A stretch of 64,000 nt of DNA from Mesorhizobium sp. ES1-1 (GCF_020164785.1 NZ_JAIUGX010000004.1:248001-312000); one strand, 5' to 3'; positions 1-11,450 are shown, counted from the stretch's first letter. The notes: generated from the sequence alone by a model not told the origin. Numbers and translations are program-made.

Positions 1-1
1 C

Positions 2-1309
2 GGGGCCGACGTGCTGGCGTGGGACGACAATCCCGAAAGCGTCGCCAAGGCTGGCGCCGCGGGTATCGCGACCAGTGATCTGCGCGGCGCCGACTGGGCA
101 AAGTTCTCGGCTTTCGTGCTCTCGCCGGGCGTGCCGCTGACCCATCCCAAGCCGCATTGGACAGTGGAATTGGCGCGTGGCGCCGGTGTCGAGATTATCG
201 GCGATGTGGAGCTCTTCTGCCGCGAGAGGGTTCTCGCAGCGCCAAACTCGCCCTTCATCGCCATCACCGGCACCAACGGCAAGTCGACAACGACCGCGCT
301 CAGCGCGCACATACTGAAGGCGGCGGGACGAGACACCCAGATGGGCGGCAATATCGGCCGCGCGGTGATGACGCTCGATCCGCCAACGCCCGACCGGCAC
401 TATGTCGTCGAATGCTCGTCCTACCAGATCGATCTCGCGCCCTCGATCAACCCGACGGCCGGCATCCTGCTCAACCTCACGCCCGACCATCTCGACCGGC
501 ACGGCACCATGCAGCACTACGCGGCGATCAAGGAGCGGCTGGTGGCCGGCAGCGAAACCGCCATCGTCGGCATCGATGATTCCTGGTGCGCGCAGATCGC
601 CGAGCGGCTCGAGCGGACGGGCAGGGATGTGATACGCATCTCCAAGCGGCTGCCGCTCACCGATGGCTATTTCGCCGACGGCACCGATCTGATGGAAGCC
701 GTGCATGGCCGCTACAGCCGCATCGCCTTCCTCGAAGGCATCGGTTCGCTGCGAGGCCAGCACAATGCGCAAAACGCGCTGGCCGCAGTTGCCGCCTGCC
801 TCAAGGTCGGACTGGATCTTGGCGAAATCCAGTCCGGGCTGGAAAGCTTCCCGGGCCTTGCGCACCGCATGGAGCAGGTCGGCCGCAAGGACCATGTGTT
901 GTTCATCAACGATTCCAAGGCCACCAACGCCGACGCCGCTGCGCCCGCGCTTTCGAGCTTCCCGCGGATCTACTGGATTGCCGGCGGCCTGCCCAAGGAA
1001 GGCGGCATCGAGCCGTTGCGCGGCTTCTTTCCGCGCATTGCCAAGGCCTATCTGATCGGCGAGGCCGCGCCTGCCTTCTCGGCGACGCTGGGCGAGGCCG
1101 TGCCGTATGAAATATCCGGCACGCTGGCCGCGGCGGTAGAGCACGCCGCGCATGACGCGGCCGGCGACGAGGGTGGCGAGGTGGTGGTGCTGCTGTCACC
1201 GGCCTGCGCGAGTTTCGATCAGTTCAAGAATTTCGAGGTTCGCGGCGAGGCCTTCCGGCAAGCCGTGAATGCTGTCGCGGGTGTGAAGCCCATCGGAGGG
1301 GCACGTTAA
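2..1309 (+). CDS. murD: UDP-N-acetylmuramoylalanine--D-glutamate ligase MurD (5' end cut by window)
   Basis: Cytoplasmic Mur ligase that adds D-glutamate to UDP-MurNAc-L-Ala, using ATP. The reading frame is open from base 2, and the GTG at 11 is an internal valine (context GADVLAWDD), so about 30 N-terminal residues lie outside the window. The visible 435 residues hold the Mur ligase P-loop GTNGKSTT (from base 269), the [13 protein letters not shown] segment of the central domain, and the C-terminal glutamate ligase domain with [10 protein letters not shown], typical of MurD. The TAA stop shares a base with the ftsW start (TAATG), so the two are translationally linked. Identity is secure; only the true start is unseen. 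Confidence 0.96.
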   Translation, partial: GADVLAWDDNPESVAKAGAAGIATSDLRGADWAKFSAFVLSPGVPLTHPKPHWTVELARGAGVEIIGDVELFCRERVLAAPNSPFIAITGTNGKSTTTALSAHILKAAGRDTQMGGNIGRAVMTLDPPTPDRHYVVECSSYQIDLAPSINPTAGILLNLTPDHLDRHGTMQHYAAIKERLVAGSETAIVGIDDSWCAQIAERLERTGRDVIRISKRLPLTDGYFADGTDLMEAVHGRYSRIAFLEGIGSLRGQHNAQNALAAVAACLKVGLDLGEIQSGLESFPGLAHRMEQVGRKDHVLFINDSKATNADAAAPALSSFPRIYWIAGGLPKEGGIEPLRGFFPRIAKAYLIGEAAPAFSATLGEAVPYEISGTLAAAVEHAAHDAAGDEGGEVVVLLSPACASFDQFKNFEVRGEAFRQAVNAVAGVKPIGGAR

Positions 1310-2460
1310 TGCAGAGCCGTCTCGACAAAAGTCCGGTTGCCACCTGGTGGTGGACTATCGATCGCTGGTTCCTGGCGGCGTTCCTGTCGCTGATGGGGCT
1401 CGGCATCGTCTTGTCCTTCGCCGCCAGCCCGGCGGTGGCCGAGCGCATCGGCCTCGACAGTTTCCATTTCGCCACAAGGCAGATCATCTTCACCGTGCCG
1501 GCGCTCGGTGTCATGCTGGCGGTCTCGTTCCTCGATTCTCGCGAGATCCGGCGCATGGCACTGATCATGCTGTGCCTGATGCTGGTGCTGATGGTGGCGG
1601 TGCTCTATGTCGGCGTCGAGGTGAAGGGCGCGCGCCGTTGGGTGTCTCTGGCCGGCCTGTCGATCCAGCCGTCAGAATTCCTGAAACCCGCCTTCGTCGT
1701 CATGTGCGCCTGGCTGTTCGCCGAGCACAAGCGCCAGCCCGACATTCCAGGCAATCTGTTCGCCATGCTGCTGCTGGTTCTGGTCGTCTCGTTGCTCGTC
1801 GCCCAGCCCGACCTCGGCCAGACGATGCTTACGACCGGCACCTGGGGCATCATGTTCTTCATGGCCGGGCTGCCGTGGATATGGATCATCCTGCTGGGCG
1901 GCCTCGGCGTAGGTGGTGTGTTCGCCGCCTACACGGTGTTTCCGCACGTCGCGTTGCGCATCGACAAGTTCCTGACCGGGGAAGGCGATACGTTCCAGGT
2001 CGATATGGGCCGCGAGGCGCTGATCAACGGCAACTGGTTCGGCGTTGGGCCGGGCGAGGGCACCGTCAAGCGCATCGTCCCGGATGCCCATACCGATTTC
2101 GTCTTCTCGGTCGCGGGAGAGGAATTCGGGCTGATCATGTGCTTCTTCATCATGTCGATCTTCGCCTTCATCGTGTTGCGCGGTCTTAACGCGGCGCTGA
2201 AGGAGCATGACGACTTCACCCGCTATGCCGTTGGCGGGCTGGTCACCGTTTTTGGCCTGCAGGCCGTCATCAATATGTGCGTCAATCTGCAGCTGATGCC
2301 GGCCAAGGGTATGACGTTGCCCTTCATCTCCTATGGCGGCTCGTCGCAGATCGCGATCGCCATCTCCATGGGCATGGTGCTGGCGCTGACGCGCAAGCGG
2401 CCGGAAAAGCGCAAGCAGATGGGCTTTGGCCTGTCGCAGCGCGCCGTTCCGGCGGAGTGA
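1309..2460 (+). CDS. ftsW: Septal peptidoglycan glycosyltransferase FtsW (SEDS family)
   Basis: Polytopic inner-membrane SEDS protein that polymerises lipid II at the septum with its partner FtsI. The 383 residues are mostly hydrophobic, consistent with the family's ten helices. Family marks are [10 protein letters not shown] followed by IQPSEF near residue 120, the loop [14 protein letters not shown] with the conserved aspartate, and [10 protein letters not shown] near the C-terminus. Position between murD and murG separates it from its relative RodA. The start overlaps the murD stop by one base, and murG begins one base after its TGA. Confidence 0.96.
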   Translation: MQSRLDKSPVATWWWTIDRWFLAAFLSLMGLGIVLSFAASPAVAERIGLDSFHFATRQIIFTVPALGVMLAVSFLDSREIRRMALIMLCLMLVLMVAVLYVGVEVKGARRWVSLAGLSIQPSEFLKPAFVVMCAWLFAEHKRQPDIPGNLFAMLLLVLVVSLLVAQPDLGQTMLTTGTWGIMFFMAGLPWIWIILLGGLGVGGVFAAYTVFPHVALRIDKFLTGEGDTFQVDMGREALINGNWFGVGPGEGTVKRIVPDAHTDFVFSVAGEEFGLIMCFFIMSIFAFIVLRGLNAALKEHDDFTRYAVGGLVTVFGLQAVINMCVNLQLMPAKGMTLPFISYGGSSQIAIAISMGMVLALTRKRPEKRKQMGFGLSQRAVPAE

Positions 2461-2461
2461 T

Positions 2462-3586
2462 ATGGCCAAGGGCGTCATCCTTCTCGCGGCGGGCGGAACC
2501 GGCGGGCATCTCTTTCCGGCCGAGGCGTTGGCACATGAGCTGAAAGCGCGCGGCTGGTCGGTGCATCTGGCCACCGACGACCGTGCCGAGCGCTATGCCG
2601 GCAAATTTCCCGGCGACGGCATCCACGCCATCGCTTCCGGCACGTTCGGCTCGAGACAGCCGCTGGCCGTCGCAAGGACCTTCTGGGCCTTGTGGCGCGG
2701 ATTCCGGCAATCGTCCGCGCTGATTTCCCGGCTCAAGCCGAGTGCCGTGGTGGGCTTCGGCGGCTATCCGACGCTGCCGCCGCTATTCGCCGCGACGCGA
2801 CGCCGGGTGCCGACGCTGATCCACGAACAGAACGCGGTGATGGGCCGCGCCAACAAGGCGCTCGCGCCACGCGTGACGGCGATCGCCGGGGGTTTCCTCA
2901 AGGCGTCCGGTCCCTTCTCCACAAAAATCGTGGAGACGGGCAATCCGGTCCGGCAGGCGGTGCTCGACGTGGCCGGCACACCCTTTGCCACTCCCGAGCC
3001 CGGCGGGCCGTTGCGCCTGCTTGTCTTCGGGGGCAGCCAGGGCGCGCGCTATTTTTCTGACACGGTGCCCGAGGCGGTTGCGGCAATGCCGGCCGCCATG
3101 CGCTCGCGGCTGAGGATCGTGCAGCAGGCGCGCGGCGAGGACCAGGCGCGGGTCAGCGAACGCCACCGTGCGCTCGGCATCGAGGCCGAGGTTGCGCCGT
3201 TCTTTTCCGATCTGCCGGCGCGCATGGCCGCAGCCCATCTCGTCGTCTCGCGCTCCGGCGCGTCGACGGTGCTGGAGCTTTCCGTGATCGGGAGGCCGTC
3301 CATCCTCGTGCCGCTTCCGCACGCGCTCGACGATGACCAGGGTCACAATGCGCAAATCCTGGTGGATGCGGGCGGTGCGGTGATGCGCCGCCAGCCCGGA
3401 CTCGACCCAGCTGCGCTCGCGGCGGAGATCCTGGCACTGCTGAGCGACCATAATAGGCTCGCGGCCATGGCCCAGGCGGCCAAATCGGTTCGCAAGCATG
3501 ACGCGGCGCGGTTGCTCGCCGATCTCGCAGAGGCTATTGCGTCCAAAAAAACAGTCTCGGAATTCAGGAAGGGGACGCAACCATGA
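2462..3586 (+). CDS. murG: Lipid II synthase MurG
   Basis: Peripheral inner-membrane glycosyltransferase (GT28) that moves GlcNAc from UDP-GlcNAc to lipid I, making lipid II. I chose the ATG at 2462 ([12 protein letters not shown]), one base after the ftsW stop; an upstream in-frame start would run back into ftsW. The 374-residue product carries the N-terminal glycine loop [10 protein letters not shown], the central GGSQGAR loop, and the donor-binding C-terminal segments [11 protein letters not shown] and DDQGHNAQ. Length is normal for the family. The end overlaps murC by four bases (ATGA). Confidence 0.96.
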   Translation: MAKGVILLAAGGTGGHLFPAEALAHELKARGWSVHLATDDRAERYAGKFPGDGIHAIASGTFGSRQPLAVARTFWALWRGFRQSSALISRLKPSAVVGFGGYPTLPPLFAATRRRVPTLIHEQNAVMGRANKALAPRVTAIAGGFLKASGPFSTKIVETGNPVRQAVLDVAGTPFATPEPGGPLRLLVFGGSQGARYFSDTVPEAVAAMPAAMRSRLRIVQQARGEDQARVSERHRALGIEAEVAPFFSDLPARMAAAHLVVSRSGASTVLELSVIGRPSILVPLPHALDDDQGHNAQILVDAGGAVMRRQPGLDPAALAAEILALLSDHNRLAAMAQAAKSVRKHDAARLLADLAEAIASKKTVSEFRKGTQP

Positions 3587-4989
3587 AGATGCCGCAGACC
3601 ATCGGCCTTGTGCATTTCATTGGCATTGGCGGCATCGGCATGAGCGGCATCGCCGAGGTGCTGCACAATCTCGGCTACAAGGTGCAGGGGTCGGACCAGG
3701 CCGAGAGCGCCAATGTGCAGCGGTTGCGCGACAAGGGCATCGAGTGTTTCGTCGGCCATAAGGCCGAGAATCTTGGTGACGCCGAGGTGGTTGTCGTCTC
3801 GACAGCGATCAAGAAAACCAATCCTGAACTGAACGCCGCGCGAGAGAGATTGCTGCCGATCGTGCGCCGCGCCGAAATGCTGGCCGAACTGATGCGTTTC
3901 CGCCAGGCGGTCGCGATCGGCGGCACGCATGGCAAGACCACCACGACCTCCATGGTCGCCACGCTGCTTGAGGCGGGCGGGCTCGACCCTACGGTCATCA
4001 ATGGAGGCATCATCAACGCCTATGGCACCAACGCCCGCATGGGCGATGGTGAATGGATGGTGGTCGAGGCCGATGAAAGCGACGGCACCTTCCTGAAACT
4101 GCCGGCGGAGATCGCCGTGGTCACCAATATCGATCCCGAGCATCTCGATCACTATGGCAGTTTCGACAAGGTGCGCGAGGCGTTCCGCCAATTCGTCGAG
4201 AACGTGCCGTTCTACGGCTTCGGCGTGATGTGCACCGACCATCCGGAGGTGCAGGCGCTGGTGGGCCGCATCGAGGATCGCCGGGTCATCACCTATGGCG
4301 AGAACGCGCAGGCCGATGTGCGCTTCACCAACCACCGCATGGCGGGCGCAACCTCGGAATTCGACGTCGTGATCCGCGACCGCAAGAGCGGCGGGCAGAC
4401 CACGATATCGGGGCTTCGCCTGCCAATGCCCGGCCGTCACAACGTCTCGAATGCCACGGCCGCGATCGCCGTCGCGCATGAGCTTGGCCTGTCGGCCGAG
4501 GCGATCAAGAAGGGATTGTCGTCCTTTGCCGGCGTCAAGCGCCGTTTCACGCATACGGGGTCCTGGAACGGCGTCGACGTCTTCGACGATTACGGCCACC
4601 ATCCGGTCGAGATCGCGGCGGTGCTGAAGGCGGCGCGCAGCGCGACCAAGGGACGCGTCATCGCCATCGCCCAGCCGCACCGCTTCACCCGGCTGCATGA
4701 TCTGTTCAACGAGTTCTCCGCCTGCTTCAACGATGCCGATACGGTGATGGTGGCGCCAGTGTACGCCGCGGGTGAGGATCCGATCGACGGGGTCACCTCG
4801 GACGAGCTGGTGTCGCGCATCCGCGCCGGCGGCCATCGCGATGCCCGTTACATCGAAGGGCCGGCCGATATCGCGCCGATCATTCGTGACCTCGCCAAGC
4901 CCGGCGACTTCGTCGTCTTCCTTGGCGCCGGCAACATCACGCAATGGGCCTACGCGCTTCCGAAGGAGCTTGGCGGGACCGTCTCATGA
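3583..4989 (+). CDS. murC: UDP-N-acetylmuramate--L-alanine ligase MurC
   Basis: Cytoplasmic ATP-dependent ligase that adds the first amino acid, L-alanine, to UDP-MurNAc. The 468-residue protein has the N-terminal Rossmann-like motif [12 protein letters not shown], the P-loop [12 protein letters not shown] near residue 112, the central [12 protein letters not shown] motif, and [10 protein letters not shown] in the C-terminal domain. All are diagnostic of MurC among Mur ligases. Its ATG overlaps the end of murG, and its TGA overlaps the murB start, again by ATGA. Confidence 0.97.
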   Translation: MKMPQTIGLVHFIGIGGIGMSGIAEVLHNLGYKVQGSDQAESANVQRLRDKGIECFVGHKAENLGDAEVVVVSTAIKKTNPELNAARERLLPIVRRAEMLAELMRFRQAVAIGGTHGKTTTTSMVATLLEAGGLDPTVINGGIINAYGTNARMGDGEWMVVEADESDGTFLKLPAEIAVVTNIDPEHLDHYGSFDKVREAFRQFVENVPFYGFGVMCTDHPEVQALVGRIEDRRVITYGENAQADVRFTNHRMAGATSEFDVVIRDRKSGGQTTISGLRLPMPGRHNVSNATAAIAVAHELGLSAEAIKKGLSSFAGVKRRFTHTGSWNGVDVFDDYGHHPVEIAAVLKAARSATKGRVIAIAQPHRFTRLHDLFNEFSACFNDADTVMVAPVYAAGEDPIDGVTSDELVSRIRAGGHRDARYIEGPADIAPIIRDLAKPGDFVVFLGAGNITQWAYALPKELGGTVS

Positions 4990-5951
4990 TGCGCGGCCAG
5001 GCTCTGATCGAGCGACTCGGAGACCGGCTTGCGGGCTTGCGCGGGCGCCTTACGCCGAATGCCGAGATGGACAAGATCACATGGTTTCGCGCCGGCGGGT
5101 TGGCCGAAGTGCTGTTCCAGCCGGCCGACGAGGAGGATCTCGCCACGTTTCTCAAGGCGGTGCCAGAGGAAATCCCGCTGACCATGGTCGGCATCGGCTC
5201 GAACCTGCTGGTTCGCGACGGTGGCATTGCGGGCTTTGTCATCCGCCTTTCGGCCAAGGGCTTTGGCGAGACGGAAATCACTTCACCGACCACCATAAAG
5301 GCCGGCGCCGCGGCCCCCGACAAGCGCGTGGCGGCCGCGGCCTATGAAGCGGGGATCGGGGGATTTCATTTCTACCACGGTATTCCAGGCGCCATTGGCG
5401 GCGCGCTGAGGATGAATGCCGGCGCCAATGGCGTCGAGACGCGCGAGCGTGTCGTGGAAGTGCGTGCGCTCGACCGCCACGGCAATGTCCATACGCTGAG
5501 CAGTGCCGAGATGGGCTATGCCTATCGCCATTCATCGGCGCACTCCGGGCTCATCTTCACCTCGGCCGTGCTCGAGGGCTTTGCCGAGGAAAAGGCCACG
5601 ATCAAGGCGGCGATGGAAGCGGTCCAGAACCACCGCGAAACCGTGCAGCCGATCCGCGAGAAGACGGGCGGTTCGACCTTCAAGAATCCGGAAGGCACGT
5701 CGGCCTGGAAGGAGATCGACAAAGCGGGTTGCCGGGGGCTGATGATCGGCGGCGCGCAGATGTCTCCGATGCATTGCAACTTCATGATCAACACCGGAAC
5801 GGCGACCGGTTACGACCTCGAATATCTCGGCGAGACCGTGCGCGCTCGGGTGCTCGAGAACTCCGGAATCCGGCTGCAGTGGGAAATCAAGCGCATCGGC
5901 AATTTCCGGCCGGGACATGCCGTCCAGGAGTTTCTTGGGCAGCTCCTTTAG
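4986..5951 (+). CDS. murB: UDP-N-acetylenolpyruvoylglucosamine reductase MurB
   Basis: FAD enzyme that reduces UDP-GlcNAc-enolpyruvate to UDP-MurNAc with NADPH. The start was placed at ATG 4986, overlapping the murC stop; the product is 321 residues. The FAD domain shows [12 protein letters not shown] and [17 protein letters not shown]. The C-terminal domain has GSTFKNPEG, whose serine is the expected proton donor, and a late QWEIKRIG segment. The compact length and the SxFKNP form fit the type II class common outside enterobacteria. It is the last gene of the packed block; 302 non-coding bases follow. Confidence 0.95.
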   Translation: MMRGQALIERLGDRLAGLRGRLTPNAEMDKITWFRAGGLAEVLFQPADEEDLATFLKAVPEEIPLTMVGIGSNLLVRDGGIAGFVIRLSAKGFGETEITSPTTIKAGAAAPDKRVAAAAYEAGIGGFHFYHGIPGAIGGALRMNAGANGVETRERVVEVRALDRHGNVHTLSSAEMGYAYRHSSAHSGLIFTSAVLEGFAEEKATIKAAMEAVQNHRETVQPIREKTGGSTFKNPEGTSAWKEIDKAGCRGLMIGGAQMSPMHCNFMINTGTATGYDLEYLGETVRARVLENSGIRLQWEIKRIGNFRPGHAVQEFLGQLL

Positions 5952-6019
5952 CCCGGTCTGAAGTTCATGTGATACATGAAGTGCAAGCGCTGAAACAGCG
6001 TCGTAACCGTTGCTCCAAA

Positions 6020-6200
6020 GACTCAATGAGAGGGTTTTCGCATCCGTTTTCACGGAAAGTGAATCTCTCGGAATCGTAAGCACTTGCCAGTGAATCAACT
6101 CTCTGATTCTCTGCTTAAAAGCGTTTCCTGATTTGAGTCGTTCGACGCGTTTTCAGCGTTTTCCGTCTGGGGGGGGCAACCTGCCGGGAGACTCTGACTC
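6020..6200. promoter_or_regulatory. Cluster of eight GANTC (CcrM-type methylation) sites upstream of ddl
   Basis: The 302-base gap 5952-6253 between murB and ddl contains no convincing gene. It holds eight GANTC sites at 6020, 6061, 6071, 6092, 6105, 6135, 6190 and 6196. Two of them sit in a repeated GACTCAATG (6020 and 6196). GANTC is the target of the alphaproteobacterial cell-cycle methyltransferase CcrM. The gap is also much more AT-rich than its neighbours, so it probably holds the promoter for ddl-ftsQ-ftsA-ftsZ. Methylation control is an inference. Confidence 0.6.
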
Positions 6201-6253
6201 AATGTTGCGGAAAATCTTGGTTTTTGGTCCGCCGTGAGAGGGGATGACGGGGA

Positions 6254-7180
6254 ATGAAAAACAAGCATGTGGCCGTCCTGCTGGGTGGGTTTTCGTCCGA
6301 GCGGCCCGTGTCCCTGTCGTCGGGAAAGGCTTGCGCCGATGAACTCGAGAAGGAAGGCTACCAAGTCACCCGCGTCGATGTCGGGCGCGACGTCGGCTCG
6401 GTGCTTGCCGAACTCAAGCCCGATGTCGCCTTCAACGCGCTTCATGGTCCCTTTGGCGAAGATGGCACCATCCAGGGCATCCTCGAATATCTTGGCATTC
6501 CCTACACCCATTCCGGCGTGCTTGCGTCGGCGTTGGCCATGAACAAGGAGCAGGCCAAGCGGGTCGGCAAGTCTGTCGGCGTCCCTGTCGCCGAGTCAAA
6601 GGTAGCCAACCGCTTCGCCATCCAGAACAAGCATCCGATGAAGCCGCCTTACGTGGTCAAGCCGGTCAACGAAGGGTCGAGCTTCGGCGTCGTGATCGTG
6701 CATGAAGGCCAGTCGCATCCGCCGCAGCTTATCGGCTCGTCCGAGTGGCGATATGGCGACACCGTCATGGTGGAGCGCTACGTGCATGGCCGCGAGCTTA
6801 CCTGTGCTGTCATGGGCGACGTGGCGCTGGGGGTCTGCGAGATCATTCCGACCGGCCATTCCTTCTACGACTATGATTCAAAATACGTCGCCGGGGGATC
6901 AAAGCACGAATGCCCCGCAAAACTTTCACCGAATATTTACCAAAAAATACAAACACTGGCGCTCAAGGCTCACCAAGCGATCGGCTGCCGGGGCGTTTCC
7001 CGGTCGGACTTCCGGTATGACGATCGGCATTCCGAAAACGGCGAGATCGTCTGGCTCGAGGTCAACACCCAACCGGGAATGACTCCGACGTCGCTGGTGC
7101 CTGAGATCGCCGCCCAGGCTGGGCACTCGTTTGGCGATTTGTTGAGTTGGATGGTGGAGGACGCTTCGTGTCTGCGTTGA
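6254..7180 (+). CDS. ddl: D-alanine--D-alanine ligase
   Basis: ATP-grasp enzyme that joins two D-alanines for the pentapeptide stem; cytoplasmic. The 308-residue product begins [20 protein letters not shown], typical of the DdlB type. It has [15 protein letters not shown], then [11 protein letters not shown] in the ATP-binding part, the YDYDSKY loop found in ligases that accept D-Ala rather than D-lactate, and the metal-binding [13 protein letters not shown] near the end. It heads the second half of the division cluster, and its 3' end overlaps the proposed ftsQ start by 13 bases. Confidence 0.96.
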   Translation: MKNKHVAVLLGGFSSERPVSLSSGKACADELEKEGYQVTRVDVGRDVGSVLAELKPDVAFNALHGPFGEDGTIQGILEYLGIPYTHSGVLASALAMNKEQAKRVGKSVGVPVAESKVANRFAIQNKHPMKPPYVVKPVNEGSSFGVVIVHEGQSHPPQLIGSSEWRYGDTVMVERYVHGRELTCAVMGDVALGVCEIIPTGHSFYDYDSKYVAGGSKHECPAKLSPNIYQKIQTLALKAHQAIGCRGVSRSDFRYDDRHSENGEIVWLEVNTQPGMTPTSLVPEIAAQAGHSFGDLLSWMVEDASCLR

Positions 7181-8109
7181 AATGGGGACAAGGTAGGGAG
7201 AGGAGCGCGGCTGGGCCAGCGTTGTTCGGCCTGTCGTTGTCATTTGACCATTTCGTGCTGCCGCGCATGCTTCGCCGCCCGGTGCGCGTCCTGGCGCGAC
7301 TGGGCGTCGGTGAAGTGCAGCCGCCACGTTTCCTGATGGGGGTCATGTCGGCCGTGCTGCTTGCCTCGAGCGGCGTCTACGGCGCCTGTCTCGGCGGCCA
7401 CGCCGACGGTATCGTTCAAAGCATCACCGCCCGCACCGGATTTGCCGTCGACCAGGTCAAGGTGGTCGGCAATCGCCAGACCTCGGAGATCGACATCCTC
7501 GATAGGCTGGAGCTCGACGGCTGGACGTCGCTGATCGGCTTCGATGTCGAGGCGGCGCGCGAGCGGATTTCGGGCCTGCCTTGGATCGAGGTCGCGGCTG
7601 TGCGCAAGGTCTATCCGCACACGCTCGAAGTGCGCGTCGAGGAGCGCAAGGCCTTCGCGCTGTGGCAGCAGGGCGATAAGCTCTCGGTCATCGAGCAGGA
7701 TGGCGCCGTGATCGCGCCGTTCTCCGGCGGCAAGCAGGTGCTGCTGCCGCTGCTGATCGGCACCGGTGCGCCGGCCATGGCGCCCGATTTCCTCGCGAGG
7801 ATGGAAAAATATCCCGAGCTCGCCAGCCGGGTCAAAGGCTATGTCCGCGTCGGCGAGCGGCGCTGGGACTTGAAGCTCGACAACGGCATCACCGTCAAGC
7901 TTCCCGAGGATGGCGAGGATCAGGCCATCGCCGAACTTGTCGGCATGGACCACGACAATGGGTTGTTGTCGCGCGATATCGCGGCGGTCGACATGCGCCT
8001 GTCGGACCGGCTGGTCGTGCAGTTGACGCCAGAAGCCGCGACGCAGCGCGAAGCCGCGCTCAGCGAGAAGCCGAAGAGCCTGAAACACAAGCCGGAGACG
8101 AAGATATGA
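7168..8109 (+). CDS. ftsQ: Cell division protein FtsQ
   Basis: Bitopic inner-membrane divisome protein that links cytoplasmic and periplasmic division factors. I chose GTG 7168 (VSALKWGQG) because a GGTGGAGG ribosome-binding sequence lies about seven bases upstream; a TTG at 7147 in the same frame lacks one. The 313-residue product has a basic N-terminus, one membrane segment near residues 55-75, a POTRA domain ([19 protein letters not shown] onward) and the beta domain with [21 protein letters not shown]-terminal Lys-rich tail ends it. The stop overlaps ftsA by ATGA. Confidence 0.93.
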   Translation: MSALKWGQGRERSAAGPALFGLSLSFDHFVLPRMLRRPVRVLARLGVGEVQPPRFLMGVMSAVLLASSGVYGACLGGHADGIVQSITARTGFAVDQVKVVGNRQTSEIDILDRLELDGWTSLIGFDVEAARERISGLPWIEVAAVRKVYPHTLEVRVEERKAFALWQQGDKLSVIEQDGAVIAPFSGGKQVLLPLLIGTGAPAMAPDFLARMEKYPELASRVKGYVRVGERRWDLKLDNGITVKLPEDGEDQAIAELVGMDHDNGLLSRDIAAVDMRLSDRLVVQLTPEAATQREAALSEKPKSLKHKPETKI

Positions 8110-9413
8110 GCTGGCTCGGCGGTTCTGGCGATGCCTCGTCGCGCCGTTCCGGCACCCTTACGGTGCTGGATGTCGGTTCGAACAAGGTCTGCTGCATGGT
8201 GGCCAAGCTCAAGCCGCGCGAAGACGGCAAGCTGCTGCGCGGCCGCTCGCACCGAATCCAGGTCGTCGGCATCGGCCACCAGAAATCGCAGGGCGTGAAG
8301 TCGGGGGTGATCGTCGATCTCGACCGGGCCGAACATGCCATCCGCCTTGCTGTCGACGCCGCCGAGCGCATGGCGGGGCTGACGGTCGATTCGCTGATCG
8401 TCAACATGACGGCGGGCAGGCTGAAGAGCGAAGCTTTTTCGGCGACCATCAACCTTGGCGGCCATGAGGCCGACGAGGCCGACATCAAGCGCGTGCTGGG
8501 CGCCGGCGCCAAGCAGGCGCTGAAGGCCGAGCGCGAGGTCGTCCATTCGCTCCCCGTGGGCTTCTCGCTCGATGCCGAGCGCGGCGTGCGCGATCCACGC
8601 GGCATGGTTGGCGACACGCTCGGCGTCGACATGCATGTGCTGACGGGCGACGCCGCGCCGATGCGCAATCTCGAACTTTCCATCAACCGCTCGCATCTGT
8701 CGGTCGAGCGCATGGTGGCGACGCCCTATGCCAGCGGCCTGGCCGCACTGGTCGACGACGAACTGGAAATGGGCGCCGCCTGCATCGACATGGGTGGCGG
8801 CACGACGACAATCTCGGTGTTCTCGGAAGGCAAGTTCGTGCATGGCGACGCCATCGCCATCGGCGGCAATCATGTCACGCTGGACATGGCCAAGGGGCTT
8901 TCGACCTCGCTCGATGCCGCCGAGCGGCTGAAAGTGATGCATGGCTCGGCCCTGCCGGGCAGCGCCGACGACCGCGACCTGGTGTCGATCCAGCCGATCG
9001 GCGACGATGGCGACGTGCCGCTGCAGATACCGCGCTCGGTGATGACCCGAATCGTGCGTGCCCGCATCGAAGAGACGCTGGAACTGTTGCGCGACCGGCT
9101 GAACAAGTCGGGCTATGGCAACGCGGTCGGCAAGCGCGTCGTGCTGACGGGCGGCGCCAGCCAGCTGGCCGGCCTTCCCGAAGCGGCAAGGCGCATTCTG
9201 GGGCGCAACGTGCGCATCGGCCGTCCGCTTGGCGTGGCAGGTCTGCCGGAAGCGGCGAAAGGCCCGGCGTTTTCGGCCGCGGTCGGGCTTCTGATCTATC
9301 CGCAGATGGCGAGTTTCGAGAGCCATCATGCGAAAGGAATTTCCGGTCTGAGAATGACCGGAACAGGCGGAAAACTGCATCGCATGAGTCAGTGGTTGAG
9401 AGACAGTTTCTAA
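8106..9413 (+). CDS. ftsA: Cell division protein FtsA
   Basis: Actin-like ATPase that anchors FtsZ filaments to the membrane. The 435-residue product shows the phosphate-1 motif [12 protein letters not shown] near the start, the 1C-domain region before residue 180, the phosphate-2 motif [14 protein letters not shown], and the adenosine motif [13 protein letters not shown]. It ends in a short amphipathic stretch, [11 protein letters not shown], which is the expected membrane-binding helix. The start overlaps the ftsQ stop, and ftsZ follows after 68 bases. Confidence 0.96.
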   Translation: MSWLGGSGDASSRRSGTLTVLDVGSNKVCCMVAKLKPREDGKLLRGRSHRIQVVGIGHQKSQGVKSGVIVDLDRAEHAIRLAVDAAERMAGLTVDSLIVNMTAGRLKSEAFSATINLGGHEADEADIKRVLGAGAKQALKAEREVVHSLPVGFSLDAERGVRDPRGMVGDTLGVDMHVLTGDAAPMRNLELSINRSHLSVERMVATPYASGLAALVDDELEMGAACIDMGGGTTTISVFSEGKFVHGDAIAIGGNHVTLDMAKGLSTSLDAAERLKVMHGSALPGSADDRDLVSIQPIGDDGDVPLQIPRSVMTRIVRARIEETLELLRDRLNKSGYGNAVGKRVVLTGGASQLAGLPEAARRILGRNVRIGRPLGVAGLPEAAKGPAFSAAVGLLIYPQMASFESHHAKGISGLRMTGTGGKLHRMSQWLRDSF

Positions 9414-9481
9414 TTGACGGGGACAGCCCCATTAGGCGGCCGCGGCGGCGAAGCGGCGTTAAAGGCAAAAGGACGGAGACA

Positions 9482-11170
9482 ATGACCATCAATCTGCAGA
9501 AGCCGGACATCACCGAGCTTAAGCCGCGCATCACCGTGTTCGGTGTCGGCGGCGGTGGCGGCAATGCCGTCAACAACATGATCACCGCGGGTCTGCGGGG
9601 CGTCGAGTTCGTCGTTGCCAACACCGATGCGCAGGCGCTGACCATGTCGAAGGCCTCCCGGCTGATCCAGCTTGGCGCGCATGTCACCGAGGGTCTTGGC
9701 GCCGGATCGCAGCCTGAGGTCGGCCGCGCGGCCGCCGAAGAATGCATCGATGAGATTCTCGATCATCTGACCAATACCCATATGTGCTTCGTCACCGCCG
9801 GCATGGGCGGCGGCACCGGCACCGGGGCAGCACCGGTCGTTGCCCGCGCCGCGCGTGAAAAGGGCATCCTCACCGTTGGCGTCGTCACCAAGCCGTTCCA
9901 TTTCGAGGGCCAGCGCCGCATGAAGACGGCGGATCTGGGCATCGAGGAATTGCAGAAATGCGTCGATACGCTGATCGTCATCCCCAACCAGAATTTGTTC
10001 CGCCTCGCCAATGACAAGACCACCTTCGCCGATGCCTTCGCGATGGCCGACCAGGTGCTTTACTCAGGCGTCGCCTGCATCACCGACCTGATGGTCAAGG
10101 AAGGCCTGATCAACCTCGACTTCGCCGACGTGCGTTCGGTGATGCGCGAGATGGGCAAGGCAATGATGGGCACGGGCGAAGCTTCGGGCGAGGGCCGCGC
10201 GATGGCCGCCGCCGAGGCCGCCATCGCCAACCCGCTGCTCGACGAGACCTCGATGAAGGGTGCGAAGGGCCTGCTGATCTCGATCACCGGCGGCCGCGAC
10301 CTCACCCTGTTCGAAGTCGACGAGGCCGCCACCCGCATCCGCGAGGAGGTCGACCAGGACGCCAACATCATCCTCGGCGCCACCTTCGACGAGGAACTCG
10401 AAGGCGTCATCCGAGTCTCGGTGGTTGCAACGGGCATCGACAAGTCCGCGGCTGAAATCGCCGCCGCGCCGATCTCGATCCGCAGCGCGCCGCCGAAGCC
10501 GACCGGCCGTCCCGCGGTCGCCGCCGTCGAAAACCGCCCGTCGGCTGTCCAGCAGCCGGCTTACGAACCGCGCGCCGTCGACCCGGTCGCCGAAGCGATC
10601 AACCTGGCTGAAGCGAATGCCGCGGCCATGGCCCATGCGCGCCCGGCGCCCGTTGCTCACGCTGACGATTTCCGTCCGCAGAGCAAGATCTTCCAGGCTC
10701 CGCCCGCAGCGCCGCAGCCGATGCCGCAGCCCGTGGTCCAGCAGATGGTCCAGCCGGTTCAGCAGCCTCGCGAAGTTCTGCAGACCGAAGCGCCGCGCCC
10801 GGTCCAGATGGCTCCGCAGCGCATGCCGCGCGTCGAGGACTTTCCGCCGGTGGTGAAGGCCGAGGTGGATGCCAAGGGCCGTCCGCAGGATCATGAGAAC
10901 AGCGGGCCGATGGGCCTTCTGAAGCGCCTGACGAATGGCCTGACCCGCCGCGAGGAAGAGCCTGCCCGCCTGCAACCGGCGCAGCCGCGTGAACCCAAGC
11001 TGCGGCAGGCCGCGCCTGAAGTGCGCCGTCTTGCCAGCCAGGATTCGCAGCTCTACGCACCGCGCCGCGGCCAACTCGACGACCAGGGCCGCCTGACGCC
11101 GCAGGTGAGGCCGACTCACGACGACGATCAGCTGGAAATCCCGGCCTTCCTGCGCCGCCAAGCCAACTGA
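9482..11170 (+). CDS. ftsZ: Cell division GTPase FtsZ
   Basis: Tubulin-like GTPase that forms the Z-ring. I chose ATG 9482 ([13 protein letters not shown]) after a GGAG site; earlier in-frame codons lie in ftsA. The 562-residue product has an intact GTPase core: [13 protein letters not shown], the tubulin signature [14 protein letters not shown], and the synergy loop [11 protein letters not shown]. Beyond residue 320 a Pro/Gln/Ala-rich linker of about 220 residues follows, unusually long compared with enteric FtsZ but usual in rhizobia. The tail [14 protein letters not shown] is the conserved peptide that binds FtsA and other partners. Confidence 0.97.
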   Translation: MTINLQKPDITELKPRITVFGVGGGGGNAVNNMITAGLRGVEFVVANTDAQALTMSKASRLIQLGAHVTEGLGAGSQPEVGRAAAEECIDEILDHLTNTHMCFVTAGMGGGTGTGAAPVVARAAREKGILTVGVVTKPFHFEGQRRMKTADLGIEELQKCVDTLIVIPNQNLFRLANDKTTFADAFAMADQVLYSGVACITDLMVKEGLINLDFADVRSVMREMGKAMMGTGEASGEGRAMAAAEAAIANPLLDETSMKGAKGLLISITGGRDLTLFEVDEAATRIREEVDQDANIILGATFDEELEGVIRVSVVATGIDKSAAEIAAAPISIRSAPPKPTGRPAVAAVENRPSAVQQPAYEPRAVDPVAEAINLAEANAAAMAHARPAPVAHADDFRPQSKIFQAPPAAPQPMPQPVVQQMVQPVQQPREVLQTEAPRPVQMAPQRMPRVEDFPPVVKAEVDAKGRPQDHENSGPMGLLKRLTNGLTRREEEPARLQPAQPREPKLRQAAPEVRRLASQDSQLYAPRRGQLDDQGRLTPQVRPTHDDDQLEIPAFLRRQAN

Positions 11171-11199
11171 TTGGTAAACGCACAGTAATGATTGTTAAC

Positions 11200-11224
11200 G
11201 GGCGAGCAGGGTTACTGCTTGCCC
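11200..11224 (+). terminator. Hairpin after ftsZ
   Basis: Arms GGGCGAGCAG (11200-11209) and CTGCTTGCCC (11215-11224) pair over ten positions with one G-U pair and a five-base loop, 30 bases after the ftsZ stop. No strong T run follows (ATTAACGTTT), so it may be an attenuating or RNA-stabilising hairpin rather than a full terminator. TTAACG sequences flank it on both sides. Confidence 0.45.
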
Positions 11225-11241
11225 ATTAACGTTTAAAAGCA

Positions 11242-11250
11242 TGCTATATC
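11242..11250 (+). promoter_or_regulatory. Possible extended -10 promoter for lpxC
   Basis: TGCTATATC at 11242-11250 fits an extended -10 element (TGnTATAAT, one mismatch in the core). No good -35 stands at normal spacing. If used, transcription would begin near 11257, leaving a leader of roughly 190 bases before the lpxC ATG at 11451. The gap 11171-11450 holds no other gene that I can support. Confidence 0.3.
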
Positions 11251-11450
11251 AAGAGGTTACGTTGGGCTTGGATCTCGGCGAGCGGTTACAAAGGGTAAGA
11301 AACCGTGATTTGGAGTATCCCACCCGCAACATTATCTTGGCTGCCTACCATGGTCGGTGCGTCGGGATTTCGGGGGAAATTGCCTCGCCCGCCGATTCAA
11401 ACAAGAGCCGCGCGCTCCAGTGGCGAAGCGGACCCAGGCAATACGGGCTT

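Noticed and set aside
11..13. GTG at base 11 as the start of murD
   Set aside because: The frame is open to the left edge and the residues before it (GAD) continue the known MurD N-terminal pattern, so the gene is cut by the window.
3343..4944. 533-codon minus-strand frame opposite murC and murG
   Set aside because: Long antisense frames are expected in GC-rich DNA; the translation is rich in His, Arg and Asp and has no domain, while the plus strand encodes MurC.
7920..9380. 486-codon minus-strand frame opposite ftsA
   Set aside because: Shadow of ftsA with low-complexity composition and no recognisable motif.
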